Shown: positions 27,301 through 35,599, counted from the first letter of the stretch. The stretch is 64,000 nucleotides of DNA from Gemmatimonas phototrophica (GCF_000695095.2 NZ_CP011454.1:992001-1056000), one strand, 5' to 3'. Translations and numbers: made by a program. The notes: a model not told the origin generated them from the letters alone.

Positions 27301-27465
27301 ATTGGCACCGCTACCAACACGCTCTTTGGCGCCATCGCCCTCGCCACCGCCGGCGGCACAGTGGCCGGCACACTCGGCGTGCTCTTTTTTATGCCGGCGC
27401 TGCTTGTTGGCCGCACCGCGTCGACGCGAACGACGGGGGGAGCTGTGCCTGATCGAGAGAGCTGA
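24382..27465 (+). CDS. RND permease 2, lacking the canonical proton-relay residues
   Basis: A 1027-aa RND transporter starting MRALINAATRRPAV, 29 bp after permease 1. Its overall topology is like permease 1 (VAVLLVLLLFMRRVRAVAVVM, FALGVVLVVLSVALVFDSI). The TM4 motif that is normally VDDAIVVVEN reads ILVQNAIVVVQR (Gln403-Asn404), and the TM10 lysine equivalent is Asn923 (GLSVNQTILLVD). All three charged proton-relay positions are neutral, so this subunit probably cannot translocate protons alone and would need to work with permease 1 as a heteromer (inference). The frame upstream of 24382 overlaps permease 1 and lacks family similarity. An inverted-repeat element starts at its stop codon. Confidence 0.9.
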   Translation: MRALINAATRRPAVMWALAVALLMAGGIAFTRLPLATRTSVELPRLMVSSYWPGASPEVIETYLTSPIEAAVQGVRGVKRVNSTSRDDACMLTVELEPRADVPLTRLAILERLELLRRELPPGAYQPQVSNYVPEGLEEAPLLSLTIGGPYTPGTLQRVLEERVQPRLASVPGVAGVFARGGTQRGVSVSYDAARLRQLGIPPERLAQVVGASRVVQSLGTLSQGGRVRAVVLHDAPAAIASLDSLPVVGAGGRRFRLSELAVVRADEDARGQFFRIDGQPAVALDITRHPGADAIATAAALRTEIAAVQGTLPTGVRLVIAVDESEGLARELNDLAKRGAIATVAVLLVLLLFMRRVRAVAVVMGTTLVAIGGTALTLYLFDIPANLLTLAGLGMGVGILVQNAIVVVQRLLREPEGAASRAEVTYRMAPAVLGGSLTTAVVLAPFLYLQGDARAAFAPFALAFVIALGWSVFTALVMVPAVARGLGTMAREAEQEVQASPTWPRTARVYERVMLFTVRFRWTTRLVAVALLGVMTWGFVAKVPKSSFGNWGERRSTLSVGVTFPRSSDLATLDAALRDFEQLVSNRPQVEQVRTSGGGASAQMVVRFTRDGGMSAEPLELQELLTQRAVLVGGASIYVSGEGPAFSNGGGGGTMSSFRVQVKGFSYEGVDKLAGDLKSRLERITRVRDVRVTSGGWFGGERGSQVTLEPDRVALARFGLTAESFVAAVSREVRGPVGQQRLEIGGEEMPVTVKASGARDRPLAELERALLPSMSGTPVRISDVSRVAEREALGSVVREDQQYIRQVSYDFRGPNRLAQRTHKAFVKSLSAPAGYTFTDRTEGGFGMDDGSQRGLWLVFALGVVLVVLSVALVFDSIWGAAMVLLSLPLALCGVVAAFWFTGAAFTREAAVGVILVVGLSVNQTILLVDAALATRKRTGPLSAEQVVHAALDRAGMIVLVTCTALASLAPLSIGTATNTLFGAIALATAGGTVAGTLGVLFFMPALLVGRTASTRTTGGAVPDRES

Positions 27466-27524
27466 GGAGGTGAAGAGGTGTGGAGAACGTCCTTAACGGT
27501 TGTTCTCCTCAACTCCGCACCTCC
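27466..27524. repeat. Intergenic inverted repeat, GGAGGTG type, copy 2
   Basis: A 59-bp imperfect palindrome beginning immediately after the stop of permease 2. The left arm ggaggtgaagaggtgtggag pairs with the right arm ending ctcctcaactccgcacctcc around cgtccttaacggttg. It shares the 15-bp ggaggtgaagaggtg core and the ttaa-centred loop with the copy at 16613-16685. It may also act as a transcription end. Confidence 0.7.
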
Positions 27525-27587
27525 CCACCTGCTTCGCTCGGGCACAACCCACGTTCCCGAACAACCAATCTCAGCCCAAACGCACCA

Positions 27588-28001
27588 CTACTTATGCGAC
27601 AACGTCCACACGTACGCCGAGACGGCGGTGATTTGCGTGTCATTGAGGTTCATGCGTCCGCCACGGGCGGGCATGGCGTTGGGCCGGCTCGCCACCTTGA
27701 ATTTGTCCTTCGGCACACCGCTTACGATGATTGCCCGAATTTCTTCAAAACTGCCAGTGGTGAGCTGATCCCACTGCGTGTCGGCGAGCACCGGGCCGTT
27801 CGCGGCACCAACGCCCTTGGCGCCGTGGCAGCGCATGCAGCCGCCGTTGTTGAAGAGCGAATCACCCAGCGCGACAGCGGCCGGCGTGACCTCGGGCGGC
27901 GTAACGATTTTGGCGGCCGTGCCAGCGCCGGTCGCACCAGCACCACCCGAGCGGCAGGCGGCAAACACCAGCAAAAGCGAGAGTGCAGCAAGTGAGCGCA
28001 T
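27588..28001 (-). CDS. Small mono-haem cytochrome c lipoprotein
   Basis: A 137-aa class I cytochrome c: one CMRCH haem-binding site, a downstream Met ligand candidate in NAMPARGGRMNL, and helix 5-like ITAVSAYVWTLS. The N terminus MRSLAALSLLLVFAACRSG carries a lipobox (FAAC), so the protein is probably anchored to a membrane on its periplasmic face. It would shuttle electrons, but no oxidase or dehydrogenase partner adjoins it. The start at 28001 is chosen for the signal peptide; the 40 upstream in-frame residues look non-coding. It is divergent from the gene at 28106. Confidence 0.9.
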   Translation of the reverse strand: MRSLAALSLLLVFAACRSGGAGATGAGTAAKIVTPPEVTPAAVALGDSLFNNGGCMRCHGAKGVGAANGPVLADTQWDQLTTGSFEEIRAIIVSGVPKDKFKVASRPNAMPARGGRMNLNDTQITAVSAYVWTLSHK

Positions 28002-28105
28002 GAGAAAACGGCTGATGGTGGGTAAAGGGGTGCAGCCGAACCGGACCGCAATGTCCGTCAGCGGTAAACGTGCATCCACTTGGCCGACATCGCTATTTTT
28101 CAACC

Positions 28106-28969
28106 ATGACAGCCATTGCATATCTCGGAACGGGGCTGCTGGGTAGCGGCTTCGTGGAGGCCGCGCTCGGTCGCGGCGACAGCGTCACGGTCTGGAACCG
28201 CACTCGTGAGAAAGCCGAGGCGCTCGCCGCCCTTGGCGCCACCGTGGCAGACACCCCGGCAAATGCCGTACGCGGCGCCGAACGGGTACACCTCGTACTC
28301 AAGGACGACGAGGTGGTGGAAGAGATCGTGGCCGCCCTGCGCCCCGGACTCGGCGCCAACGCCATCATCTGCGACCACACCACCACGCAGCCGGCGCTGA
28401 CGGCCGAACGGGCCCAGCGGCTCAATGCCCAAGGGGTGCACTATCTGCACTGCCCTGTGTTCATTGGCCCCGCCGCAGCGCGTCTGGCGCAGGGGATCAT
28501 CATGGCCAGCGGCCCCGAGGCGCTCTTTGCCCAGGTCAAGCCGGCGCTGGAGCAGCAGGCCCAGAAGGTGGTGTACTGGGGCGAGCGTTCCGATCTCGCG
28601 GCGGCCTACAAGCTGATGGGCAACGCCTTCATCATTGGCCTGGGCGCGCTGGTGAGCGATGTGTTTACGCTCGCGGCCGGCAGCGACGTGTCGCCAGCCG
28701 ACTCCCTCAAGCTGCTGGAATTTTTCAACCCCGGCACCATGCTGCAGAACCGGGGCAAAAAGATGAGCGAAGGCGATTTTGCGGCGAGCTTCGAGCTCAC
28801 CATGGCCCGCAAGGACTTACGACTGATGCTCGAAACCGCCGGTGCTCGGCCCCTTGCGGCACTGCCCAGCATTGCCGCGCGCATGGACGAAGTGATTGCG
28901 CAGGGGCACGGGGCCGAGGATTTCGGCGTAATTGCGCGCGATGCCGTTACGGCCGCGCGGGTCCCATGA
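28106..28969 (+). CDS. NAD(P)-dependent beta-hydroxyacid dehydrogenase family protein
   Basis: A 287-aa protein of the 3-hydroxyisobutyrate/6-phosphogluconate dehydrogenase-like family. It has an N-terminal Rossmann fingerprint (IAYLGTGLLGSGFVEAAL), VWNRTREKAEAL (Asn-Arg-Thr after the second strand suggests NADPH), LKDDEVVEEI, CDHTTTQPALT, CPVFIGPAAARLAQGIIMASG and the catalytic lysine helix AAYKLMGNAFI. The usual DAPVSGG substrate motif is replaced by CPVFIGP, so the substrate may differ from hydroxyisobutyrate (imine or aldehyde reductases are possible). Start at 28106 by family alignment. Confidence 0.88.
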   Translation: MTAIAYLGTGLLGSGFVEAALGRGDSVTVWNRTREKAEALAALGATVADTPANAVRGAERVHLVLKDDEVVEEIVAALRPGLGANAIICDHTTTQPALTAERAQRLNAQGVHYLHCPVFIGPAAARLAQGIIMASGPEALFAQVKPALEQQAQKVVYWGERSDLAAAYKLMGNAFIIGLGALVSDVFTLAAGSDVSPADSLKLLEFFNPGTMLQNRGKKMSEGDFAASFELTMARKDLRLMLETAGARPLAALPSIAARMDEVIAQGHGAEDFGVIARDAVTAARVP

Positions 28970-29129
28970 TGTTCTTCGTGAAGAGCGCGATGGCAACGGC
29001 GATAATCGCGATCTGACCAATCGGACCGACGGCAAGCACCACCTGGAAGATCGACGAGATCAGGAGGAGCGGAAGCTTGATGATCGGCAGCAGGAAGTCG
29101 GCGTTGGCCGGATGATCGAAGAACGGCAT
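28947..29129 (-). CDS. Small membrane protein, two predicted helices
   Basis: A 60-aa frame: a short polar N terminus (MPFFDHPANAD), then two hydrophobic segments (FLLPIIKLPLLLISSIFQVV and IGQIAIIAVAIALFTKNIM). It is not a mirror image of a neighbouring gene except for 23 bp of 3' overlap with the dehydrogenase. The clean two-helix pattern supports it; no ribosome site is evident. No family recognised. Confidence 0.6.
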   Translation of the reverse strand: MPFFDHPANADFLLPIIKLPLLLISSIFQVVLAVGPIGQIAIIAVAIALFTKNIMGPARP

Positions 29130-29283
29130 TGGCGGGGGCTGGTTAAGGGTCCGGGGCGAAAGCTACAAGCCACAGGGGGCAAACTGCAGCCCCGGGCCGG
29201 GGGTTCCGTATCGCCGGTCGGCCGGCCCGATATTCGAACGAATTCCCCTCTTCCGGTGTCCAAGGGATAGTGTCCTACATCAC

Positions 29284-30837
29284 GTGCCAGCCCTAGCCGA
29301 CATCCAGCGTCATCTTGGTGACGATTTCACCCTTGAGCGGGAGCTTGGGGGTGGGGGCATGTCACGGGTCTACGTGGCACACGACAAGCGGTTGGACCGT
29401 CGGGTGGCCATCAAGGTCTTGCGCCCCGAGCTGGCGGCCGGGGTGAGTCTGGAGCGGTTCCGGCGGGAAATCCGCCTGGCGGCGTCACTCCAGCACCCGC
29501 TCATCGTGCCAGTGCTGGACACGGGAGAGATTGACGGCCTGCCGTACTTCCTCATGCCGTTTGTGGAGGGGGAGTCGCTGCGCACCCGGCTGTCGCGTGG
29601 GCGGCTGTCGGTGGTGGACACGGTGCGTATCCTGCGCGACGTGGCCCGGGCTCTGGCGGTTGCGCACAGCCGCGGGGTGGTGCACCGCGACATCAAGCCG
29701 GACAATGTGCTGCTGGCCAACGATGCGGCGGTGGTGGCGGATTTTGGCGTGGCCAAGGCCTTTGCCAACGCCCGTCACGGGGGGAGCGGTGAGTACCCAA
29801 CGGGTATCGCGCACACCACGGAAGGGGTGTCGCTGGGCACCCCCGCCTACATGGCGCCGGAGCAGGTGGCCGCCGATCCGCAGGCATCGTTCCCCATTGA
29901 TCTGTACGCCGTGGGGGTGCTGGCGTACGAGATGCTCACCGGGGCGCCGCCGTTCACGGGGCGCCCGCCGCAGCAGATTATGGCGGCGCACATCGCCGAG
30001 AAGCCGGTACCGGTGCAACAGCAGCGCGCCGATATCCCGCCGGCTCTCGCCGGCCTCATCATGCATTGCCTGGCGAAGGATCCGGCCCAACGCCCGGTGA
30101 ATGCGGCGGCGCTGGTGGAAGCGCTCGAGGACCCGCAAATGATGAGCGGCAGCTTTACCCCCATCGCTGATGATGGCAGTGGAAGCGAAGCGTTGCGCGT
30201 GCTCACCGGTGGTCAGCCGCGGATGCCGGCGCGCACGGGGGCGGGAAAGGTGCGGGCGTGGATGGCTGTGGTGGGGGCCTGTCTGGTGGCCGCTATCGGG
30301 TGGTGGGCGGGGCTTCGTGAGGGAGAGGCCATTGTCAGCGGTGCCGCCGACAGCACCACGTTGGCGGGAGTCGCTGCTCCCGACACGATGCCCAGCGTGG
30401 CGGTGTTGCCGTTTGTCTATCTCAGTGCGGATACGTCGCAGGCCTTTGCCGCACAGGCCATCACCGAGGCCATCACCGATGCGCTCACCCGCGAGCGCGG
30501 GCTGCGTGTGCATTCGCGCGCGGCCTCAGAGGCACTGCAGCGGCGGCTGGCGGCGGGCGATACCGCGCGGGTTCCGGTGCGCACCCTGGTGGAAGGGGTG
30601 GTGGAAGTGCAGGGCGAGCGCGTGCGGCTCACGGTGCGATTGGTGGACGCGCGTGATGGCTTTACGCTGTTCGCCGACCGGCTGGAGGGAACCCGGGACA
30701 ACTTGTTCGCCATGGAAGACGATGTGGCGACCGCGATGCGCGACCTGCTGCGCTCGCATTTTCAGCTCCCGGCGGCGGCCGACGGTGACAGTCGAACGAG
30801 CAGCGCGCAGGATTCCTCGGGGAATCGGTTCCAATAG
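29284..30837 (+). CDS. Membrane Ser/Thr protein kinase with periplasmic TolB-like domain
   Basis: A 517-aa Hanks-type kinase starting at GTG 29284. Cytoplasmic kinase domain: Gly loop GGGGMSRVYVA, catalytic lysine VAIKVL (about 44), HRDIKPDN (about 133-140), ADFGVAKA, and GTPAYMAPEQ with the DLYAVGVLAYEM helix. A single transmembrane segment follows (AWMAVVGACLVAAIGWWAGL, about 324-343). Outside is a ~150-aa domain (PSVAVLPFVYLSADTSQAFAA, then EGVVEVQGERVRLTVRLVDARDG). That pattern is known from adenylate-cyclase-associated/TolB-N-like domains in Gemmatimonadota and Acidobacteriota kinases. It probably links an envelope signal to phosphorylation. No phosphatase lies nearby. Confidence 0.93.
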   Translation: MPALADIQRHLGDDFTLERELGGGGMSRVYVAHDKRLDRRVAIKVLRPELAAGVSLERFRREIRLAASLQHPLIVPVLDTGEIDGLPYFLMPFVEGESLRTRLSRGRLSVVDTVRILRDVARALAVAHSRGVVHRDIKPDNVLLANDAAVVADFGVAKAFANARHGGSGEYPTGIAHTTEGVSLGTPAYMAPEQVAADPQASFPIDLYAVGVLAYEMLTGAPPFTGRPPQQIMAAHIAEKPVPVQQQRADIPPALAGLIMHCLAKDPAQRPVNAAALVEALEDPQMMSGSFTPIADDGSGSEALRVLTGGQPRMPARTGAGKVRAWMAVVGACLVAAIGWWAGLREGEAIVSGAADSTTLAGVAAPDTMPSVAVLPFVYLSADTSQAFAAQAITEAITDALTRERGLRVHSRAASEALQRRLAAGDTARVPVRTLVEGVVEVQGERVRLTVRLVDARDGFTLFADRLEGTRDNLFAMEDDVATAMRDLLRSHFQLPAAADGDSRTSSAQDSSGNRFQ

Positions 30838-30981
30838 TCCAACAGCACTGGACTGGACAGTCCGAAAATGAGGGTGTTCCCCTCTCGGAATTTCGGTCCA
30901 GACTCATGTGGAACGCCTTGCCAATTGCGGTGGACAATGCATTAGGATGTAGAGATCGGACCTCCCCAGCCGAATCACCCG

Positions 30982-31476
30982 ATGTTTGTCCGTGCGTCGA
31001 GCGACGCACGTCTTTCACCCACCGGAGCCCATTTGCCAACCCAGGATGACATAGGATTGAACGCGTCAGCAGCAGGCGCGTTCGTTACCCCGGACGCAGA
31101 CGAACTTCTGACGGAATCGCGTGAACTGTTGCGCGAGGTGTTGCCCCCACTGGTACGCCGCGAACATGAGTGGGCCGGCGCTCTTGTGCATGTCCGGACA
31201 CACATGGCCAGAGTCATGCAGGCGCTGCGGCTGCACGCCGGGGTGCCTTCGGCGTATGCTGGCGACGAAGACATCCGGGTATTGGTCCACGAGGTGTATC
31301 TGAGCGTGGCCGGCGTGGTGGGGCTGCTTGATGATGGCGCCCAGTCGGTGGGCCGGCATCCGTTGCACACGGGTCGCTATGTGCGCGTCACGGTGGCCAA
31401 CGCCATGCAGACGCTGGCCACCATGTGGCTCCCTGCGGTACCGGTATTCCGCGTGTCGCCCCGCCTCATGATGTAA
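30982..31476 (+). CDS. Hypothetical protein, helical
   Basis: A 164-aa soluble protein with helices around TESRELLREVLPPLVRREHEW and VHVRTHMARVMQALRLHAG, no signal peptide and no transmembrane segment. No family recognised. It follows the kinase by 144 bp on the same strand and converges with the S9 peptidase gene. A relation to the kinase, for example as a substrate, is only positional. The gap before it contains loose dyads around ggactggacagtcc. The first ~45 residues are low-complexity and the true start could be further in. Confidence 0.6.
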   Translation: MFVRASSDARLSPTGAHLPTQDDIGLNASAAGAFVTPDADELLTESRELLREVLPPLVRREHEWAGALVHVRTHMARVMQALRLHAGVPSAYAGDEDIRVLVHEVYLSVAGVVGLLDDGAQSVGRHPLHTGRYVRVTVANAMQTLATMWLPAVPVFRVSPRLMM

Positions 31477-31501
31477 CGTGGGGAATGACCACCCCGCGGT
31501 C

Positions 31502-33769
31502 TTACGGCGTGGTCTTCTTGAGATGTTGCGCGTACCACCCCAGCAGGCGGGTATGGAAATCCGTCCAGTCATCCATCGATGACAACGGCACACCATGCCC
31601 GCCATTTGTATAGGTCACCCACGTGACCTCTTTCCCCAGCCGTCGCAGCGCGTAATACATCTCGCGGGTGTTGATGGCCGGGACGTTGTGATCCTGCTCG
31701 CCGGTCATGAGCAGCAGCGGTGTGGTAATGCGATCGGCAAACATCACGGCCGAATGCGCGATGTACTTCTGGGGCTGCTGCCAGAGCGTGGCGCCCAGAC
31801 GATCCTGGCTCTTTTCGGCGGCGTGCGTATTCCGTACCCCCAGGCGCGGTGAGTCGGTATAGAAACTCACCATATCCACCTTGCCGCTGATGTTGATGGC
31901 GGCCTTGAAGCGTGCGGTTTGCGTGATGAGCAGATTGGTGGCGTAGCCACCGTAACTCGTGCCGTGCACTCCCAATCGGGTGCTGTCGGCAATGCCCAGC
32001 TCAATCACCTTGTTGGCGGCGGCCGTCACGCTTTTCACCCACGCTTCGCCCGGAAACCCCACGTCAAAACGCACGCTGGGCTTGACCACCACATAGCCGT
32101 TGGCGTTGAGCAGATTGGCGGTGGCGTCCCAGCTGTCATTGAAAAAGTCTTCGTAGATCAACATGACCGTGGGGTAGCGCTGCCCTTTCACGTAATTGGC
32201 CGGGTAATGCACGACGCCAAACTCACGTGCGCCATCCGCGTCGAGCCATTGCAGCAGTTCCGTTTGCCCCAGGGAGGTCTGCGCGAGCGAAGGATTGGCG
32301 TTCGTGAGCGGTTGCCAGCTGGTCAAGGCGCCCCGCAGCGCAAACAAGTCGGCGGGACGATTCCCGGCGCCGGCGCTCACCACCAGCGTACTGCCATCGG
32401 CAGACACCGTGCTGGCGCCAATGATGCGGGAATCGGTGGGCACCGTATCCAGCCGCCGCGCGGCAATGTCGTAGCGCAGCATGGCGCGCTCCCACGCCGT
32501 ACGCGACTCCATGGTCATGAGCAGCTGCTGATCGTTCTGCATGGCCCCGACATATCGCACCCGCGGTGTGGTCAGCACCGAGTCGCTGCTGGCTACGATC
32601 ATGGTACGCTCACGCGACGCGGTGTTGAGCAGCCACACGCCATCACGATTGGTCGCCACCAGCGCGGACGTGCCAACCCACGCGACGGGCGTGAATCGTT
32701 CGCGCGCCCGCCGTGTACGTGCGGTGCTGGAGGTATCGCTGCGCGGTGTGGTGTCCCCCGCAAGGCGGGTCCGGGACGTATCCCCAAGGATGCCCACGAA
32801 CAACTGATCGTCGCGCGTAAACGCGTAGCGCCGGCCGTCCCGGTCCCACACCGGGCGAATGGTGCGCAGGGAGGGGAAGAGTTGCGTGGGGGCGCCACCA
32901 GCGGTCGGGCGCACCCACAATTGCTGCTCGGTCCCACCAATCACGTCGTAGTCGGTCTTTTTGGTGATGTCCTCCGAATACACCACCAACTGCCCGTCGC
33001 GCGTGAGCTGCCACTGCTGGCGCATCCCTTCCGGCAGAACTTCAGTCAATGCACCACTTCGGCGATCGATTTGCACGACCGATTCCACCGCGCCCAGCCG
33101 CTGCAGCCCATTCCAGGCGAGAAATGGTTCCGTACTCGACTGTACAATGCGCGGCCCCGTCGTGAGTCGGGCAAACTCGGCCGTCGCCTTTGTACGCCAC
33201 GCCTCGCTGCGCACGGCCAGCACGAGGCTGGTGCCGTCAGAATTCCACCGCATATCCGAACCGGCAAAAGCGTAGCGCCCCCCTGGGATGGTCAGCGAGC
33301 GCGTCCGCCGCGTGGCGCGGTCCCACAGCAGTACGTCAAAGCGGTCGTCCTGCCGTTGTACCAACACCGCCAACACGCCCGCGTCCGGGCTCCACGCCGT
33401 CCCGCCTATGACACGGGGCTCGGTGAAGAGCGGGATCCGCTCACCGCTCCGCGTATCAATCACCCACGCCTCCCGTCGCTGTGGTGCGGCGTAGGTGGGA
33501 TCGCCAAAGTTGCGGTTGTAATCAATCCCCATGCTGCTGCGTGGGCGCGCCATGAGCGCCACGGCAAACCGGCCGTCATCGCTCAGCGCACTCAGCGTCG
33601 TGGTGCGGATATCCAGCAGATCATCCAGCCCCAACGTGCGGGGAGCGCCCGATTGTCCAGTACTCGCGGCTGTCGCCGCAGGTTGCGCGCGAAGTGCACC
33701 GGTCACAGGGAAGATGAGGGTGACGGCAACAAGCAGCGCGTGGCGGGTAGAACGCGAAGGACGTGGCAC
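31502..33769 (-). CDS. Secreted S9 family (prolyl oligopeptidase-like) peptidase
   Basis: A 755-aa secreted peptidase from the GTG at 33769, chosen because it gives a normal signal peptide (HALLVAVTLIFPVTGALRAQP). An N-terminal beta-propeller of repeated WSPDAGVLAV / WNSDGTSLVLAV-type blades is followed by the alpha/beta hydrolase domain. Its nucleophile is in GTSYGGYATN (about 605), the Asp in GEQDHNVP (about 690) and the His in NGGHGVP (about 724). The triad is complete, so it should be active on short peptides in the periplasm or outside. The same family is highly amplified in Gemmatimonadota. It stands alone and is divergent from the DUF3108 gene. Confidence 0.93.
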   Translation of the reverse strand: MPRPSRSTRHALLVAVTLIFPVTGALRAQPAATAASTGQSGAPRTLGLDDLLDIRTTTLSALSDDGRFAVALMARPRSSMGIDYNRNFGDPTYAAPQRREAWVIDTRSGERIPLFTEPRVIGGTAWSPDAGVLAVLVQRQDDRFDVLLWDRATRRTRSLTIPGGRYAFAGSDMRWNSDGTSLVLAVRSEAWRTKATAEFARLTTGPRIVQSSTEPFLAWNGLQRLGAVESVVQIDRRSGALTEVLPEGMRQQWQLTRDGQLVVYSEDITKKTDYDVIGGTEQQLWVRPTAGGAPTQLFPSLRTIRPVWDRDGRRYAFTRDDQLFVGILGDTSRTRLAGDTTPRSDTSSTARTRRARERFTPVAWVGTSALVATNRDGVWLLNTASRERTMIVASSDSVLTTPRVRYVGAMQNDQQLLMTMESRTAWERAMLRYDIAARRLDTVPTDSRIIGASTVSADGSTLVVSAGAGNRPADLFALRGALTSWQPLTNANPSLAQTSLGQTELLQWLDADGAREFGVVHYPANYVKGQRYPTVMLIYEDFFNDSWDATANLLNANGYVVVKPSVRFDVGFPGEAWVKSVTAAANKVIELGIADSTRLGVHGTSYGGYATNLLITQTARFKAAINISGKVDMVSFYTDSPRLGVRNTHAAEKSQDRLGATLWQQPQKYIAHSAVMFADRITTPLLLMTGEQDHNVPAINTREMYYALRRLGKEVTWVTYTNGGHGVPLSSMDDWTDFHTRLLGWYAQHLKKTTP

Positions 33770-33949
33770 GGGAGAGCACCCCGGATGAAGACGTGAGCGT
33801 ACGGAATCCGGACAAATTGGTGCCCCAACAGGGCTGAGCGTAAGGAAACGCCACCTCCCCAGTACGCCGCCTGTCGGGTGAATCCTCACGGACAAGGGGG
33901 TTTTCACCCGCTGATGCCCAAGGCACCGTCACGGCAGACTACGAGGTAC

Positions 33950-34744
33950 ATGCCGTCGCTCATTCGTTTCTCCGTTGCTCAGCTGTGCGGAACGCTCTGT
34001 CTTGCGTTGCCCGCATCCGTGTTGGCCCAGCCGGCCGCTCCGCGCGATTCCGCGCATGGGGCCCGCCTGCCGTTCGGCACCGGCGAGGTGCTCGACTACA
34101 AGGTGAACGTGTCCTTCGGCGGCAACATTGGCCACGGGCAGATGCGAGTGGAGGGCCCCGTGGCCGAGCGTGGTGTCACCACATGGCGCCTGGTCTCGGA
34201 AATGAAGGCCAAGCGGGCCTTCGTGAAAGCCACCGACAAGACGACCTCGTGGATTGACCCGCTCCGCTTTGCCACCACCCGTTTTGAAAAGGTGGAGCGG
34301 CATCCGCTCTCCAACTCCAGCGAAACCGTGGAGATGGATCTCGTCGCCGGGACGTGGCGTGAGGCCAAGGGGGAGCCCCAGGCGCTCGCCTCTCAGTTCC
34401 CGCTGGATGAGCTCTCCTTCCTGTACTTCCTGCGCACGCTGCCGCTGGACAAGGAAGGGTCGCACCACTTCAACCGCCACTTCGATGACACGCGCAACCC
34501 AACCATGGTCACGGTGGGCGCGGAGGAAGCGGTGGACACACCGCTCGGTACGTTTCCGACCCGCGTGGTCATCATGCACGTGCGCGACCCGAAGCACTAC
34601 AAAGGGGTTGGGCTCATCAAGATCAACATTGATCTGTCGGCATGCCGGCTCCCGGTACGCATCGTGAGTCGCATGCCCATTGTGGGCACCACCACCCTCA
34701 CGCTGGTGGGACGAACGGACTCGCCAAATCACTGCGAGTCGTAA
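33950..34744 (+). CDS. Secreted DUF3108 family protein
   Basis: A 264-aa protein with a signal peptide (MPSLIRFSVAQLCGTLCLALPASVLAQP). The mature part fits DUF3108 proteins: PFGTGEVLDYKVNVSFGG near the start, SWIDPLRFATTRFEKV, and the C-terminal GTFPTRVVIMHVRD and RLPVRIVSRMPIVGTTTLTL. Members are periplasmic beta-rich proteins of unknown function. The start is at 33950, with gagg a few nt upstream; longer in-frame starts at 33914 and 33878 would hide the signal peptide. Confidence 0.85.
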   Translation: MPSLIRFSVAQLCGTLCLALPASVLAQPAAPRDSAHGARLPFGTGEVLDYKVNVSFGGNIGHGQMRVEGPVAERGVTTWRLVSEMKAKRAFVKATDKTTSWIDPLRFATTRFEKVERHPLSNSSETVEMDLVAGTWREAKGEPQALASQFPLDELSFLYFLRTLPLDKEGSHHFNRHFDDTRNPTMVTVGAEEAVDTPLGTFPTRVVIMHVRDPKHYKGVGLIKINIDLSACRLPVRIVSRMPIVGTTTLTLVGRTDSPNHCES

Positions 34745-34921
34745 CGCCCCTGCCTCGCACCATGGGCCGGTAGTCGGATAACCCCCTACAGGTGCGAGAT
34801 GAGACCCTCACCAAAGATACGGACAGCCCCGACCGCGCGCCTGCGGTCCCGAAGCGAATCTCATCCACACAGGTGATACGCTAGTCGGACCAAACACTTC
34901 TGCTGCACTGAGGACAACACG

Positions 34922-35539
34922 ATGCGCTCCCTGATTTCGCATCTCTCCATATCCGCCGCCGCGCTGCTGCTCATCGCCGCCACCCCGAGCAGCATTCCCG
35001 GTGCACTGACGCTGGGCGAAGGGAGCCGCCTCTGGTTTGACGGAACATCCACTCTCCGCAGCTGGAGCTGCAGCGCCGACAAGATCGACGCCACGCTCAA
35101 CTCGCCGGTGGATGACGTCATCGACCACACCCTTGATGGCAAGAAAGTGGCAGGCACCGTGCAGGTGGATTTCCCCGTGAGCAAGCTCGAGTGCAAGAAC
35201 GGCACGATGAACGAGCACATGGGCAAGGCGCTCAAGACCAAGGAATTCACGAACATCCGCTTCACGATGACGAGCTACGATGTGGCCAAGGGCAGTGCCG
35301 TAACCGGCACGCTTCAGGGCACGCTGCAGCTGGCCGGCAAGACGATGCCGATTTCGGTGCCGGTCACCTTTGGCACGGCGGCCGACGGCGCGATGCGCGT
35401 CACCGGCAAGGTGCCCGTGAAAATGACCGACTGGGAAGTCAAGCCGCCCACGCTCATGCTCGGCTCCATCAAGGTCGGGCCCGTGGTCACCGTGAACTTC
35501 GATCTCCAGCTGCAAAAGGGCACCACCGTTACGCAGTAA
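34922..35539 (+). CDS. YceI-like periplasmic lipid-binding protein
   Basis: A 205-aa protein with a signal peptide (MRSLISHLSISAAALLLIAATPSS). The mature part fits the YceI lipocalin-like barrel: STLRSWSCSADKID, GTVQVDFPVSKLECKNGTMNEHM, ALKTKEFTNIRFTM, GTLQLAGKTMPISVPV and a closing DWEVKPPTLMLGSIKVG. YceI barrels bind polyisoprenoids or other long amphipathic molecules. The ATG follows gaggacaacacg. It is followed after 60 bp by an outer-membrane barrel gene, an arrangement seen in other phyla for YceI, suggesting a shared envelope role (inference). Confidence 0.9.
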   Translation: MRSLISHLSISAAALLLIAATPSSIPGALTLGEGSRLWFDGTSTLRSWSCSADKIDATLNSPVDDVIDHTLDGKKVAGTVQVDFPVSKLECKNGTMNEHMGKALKTKEFTNIRFTMTSYDVAKGSAVTGTLQGTLQLAGKTMPISVPVTFGTAADGAMRVTGKVPVKMTDWEVKPPTLMLGSIKVGPVVTVNFDLQLQKGTTVTQ

Positions 35540-35599
35540 GTATGACGTCAGTACGCAGTACCAACACTCCCCTCTCATTCAATTCCGAGACACGATTTT

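Noticed and set aside
31919-33796. 625-aa plus-strand open frame opposite the S9 peptidase
   Set aside because: Shadow of a complete peptidase gene with an intact catalytic triad on the other strand.
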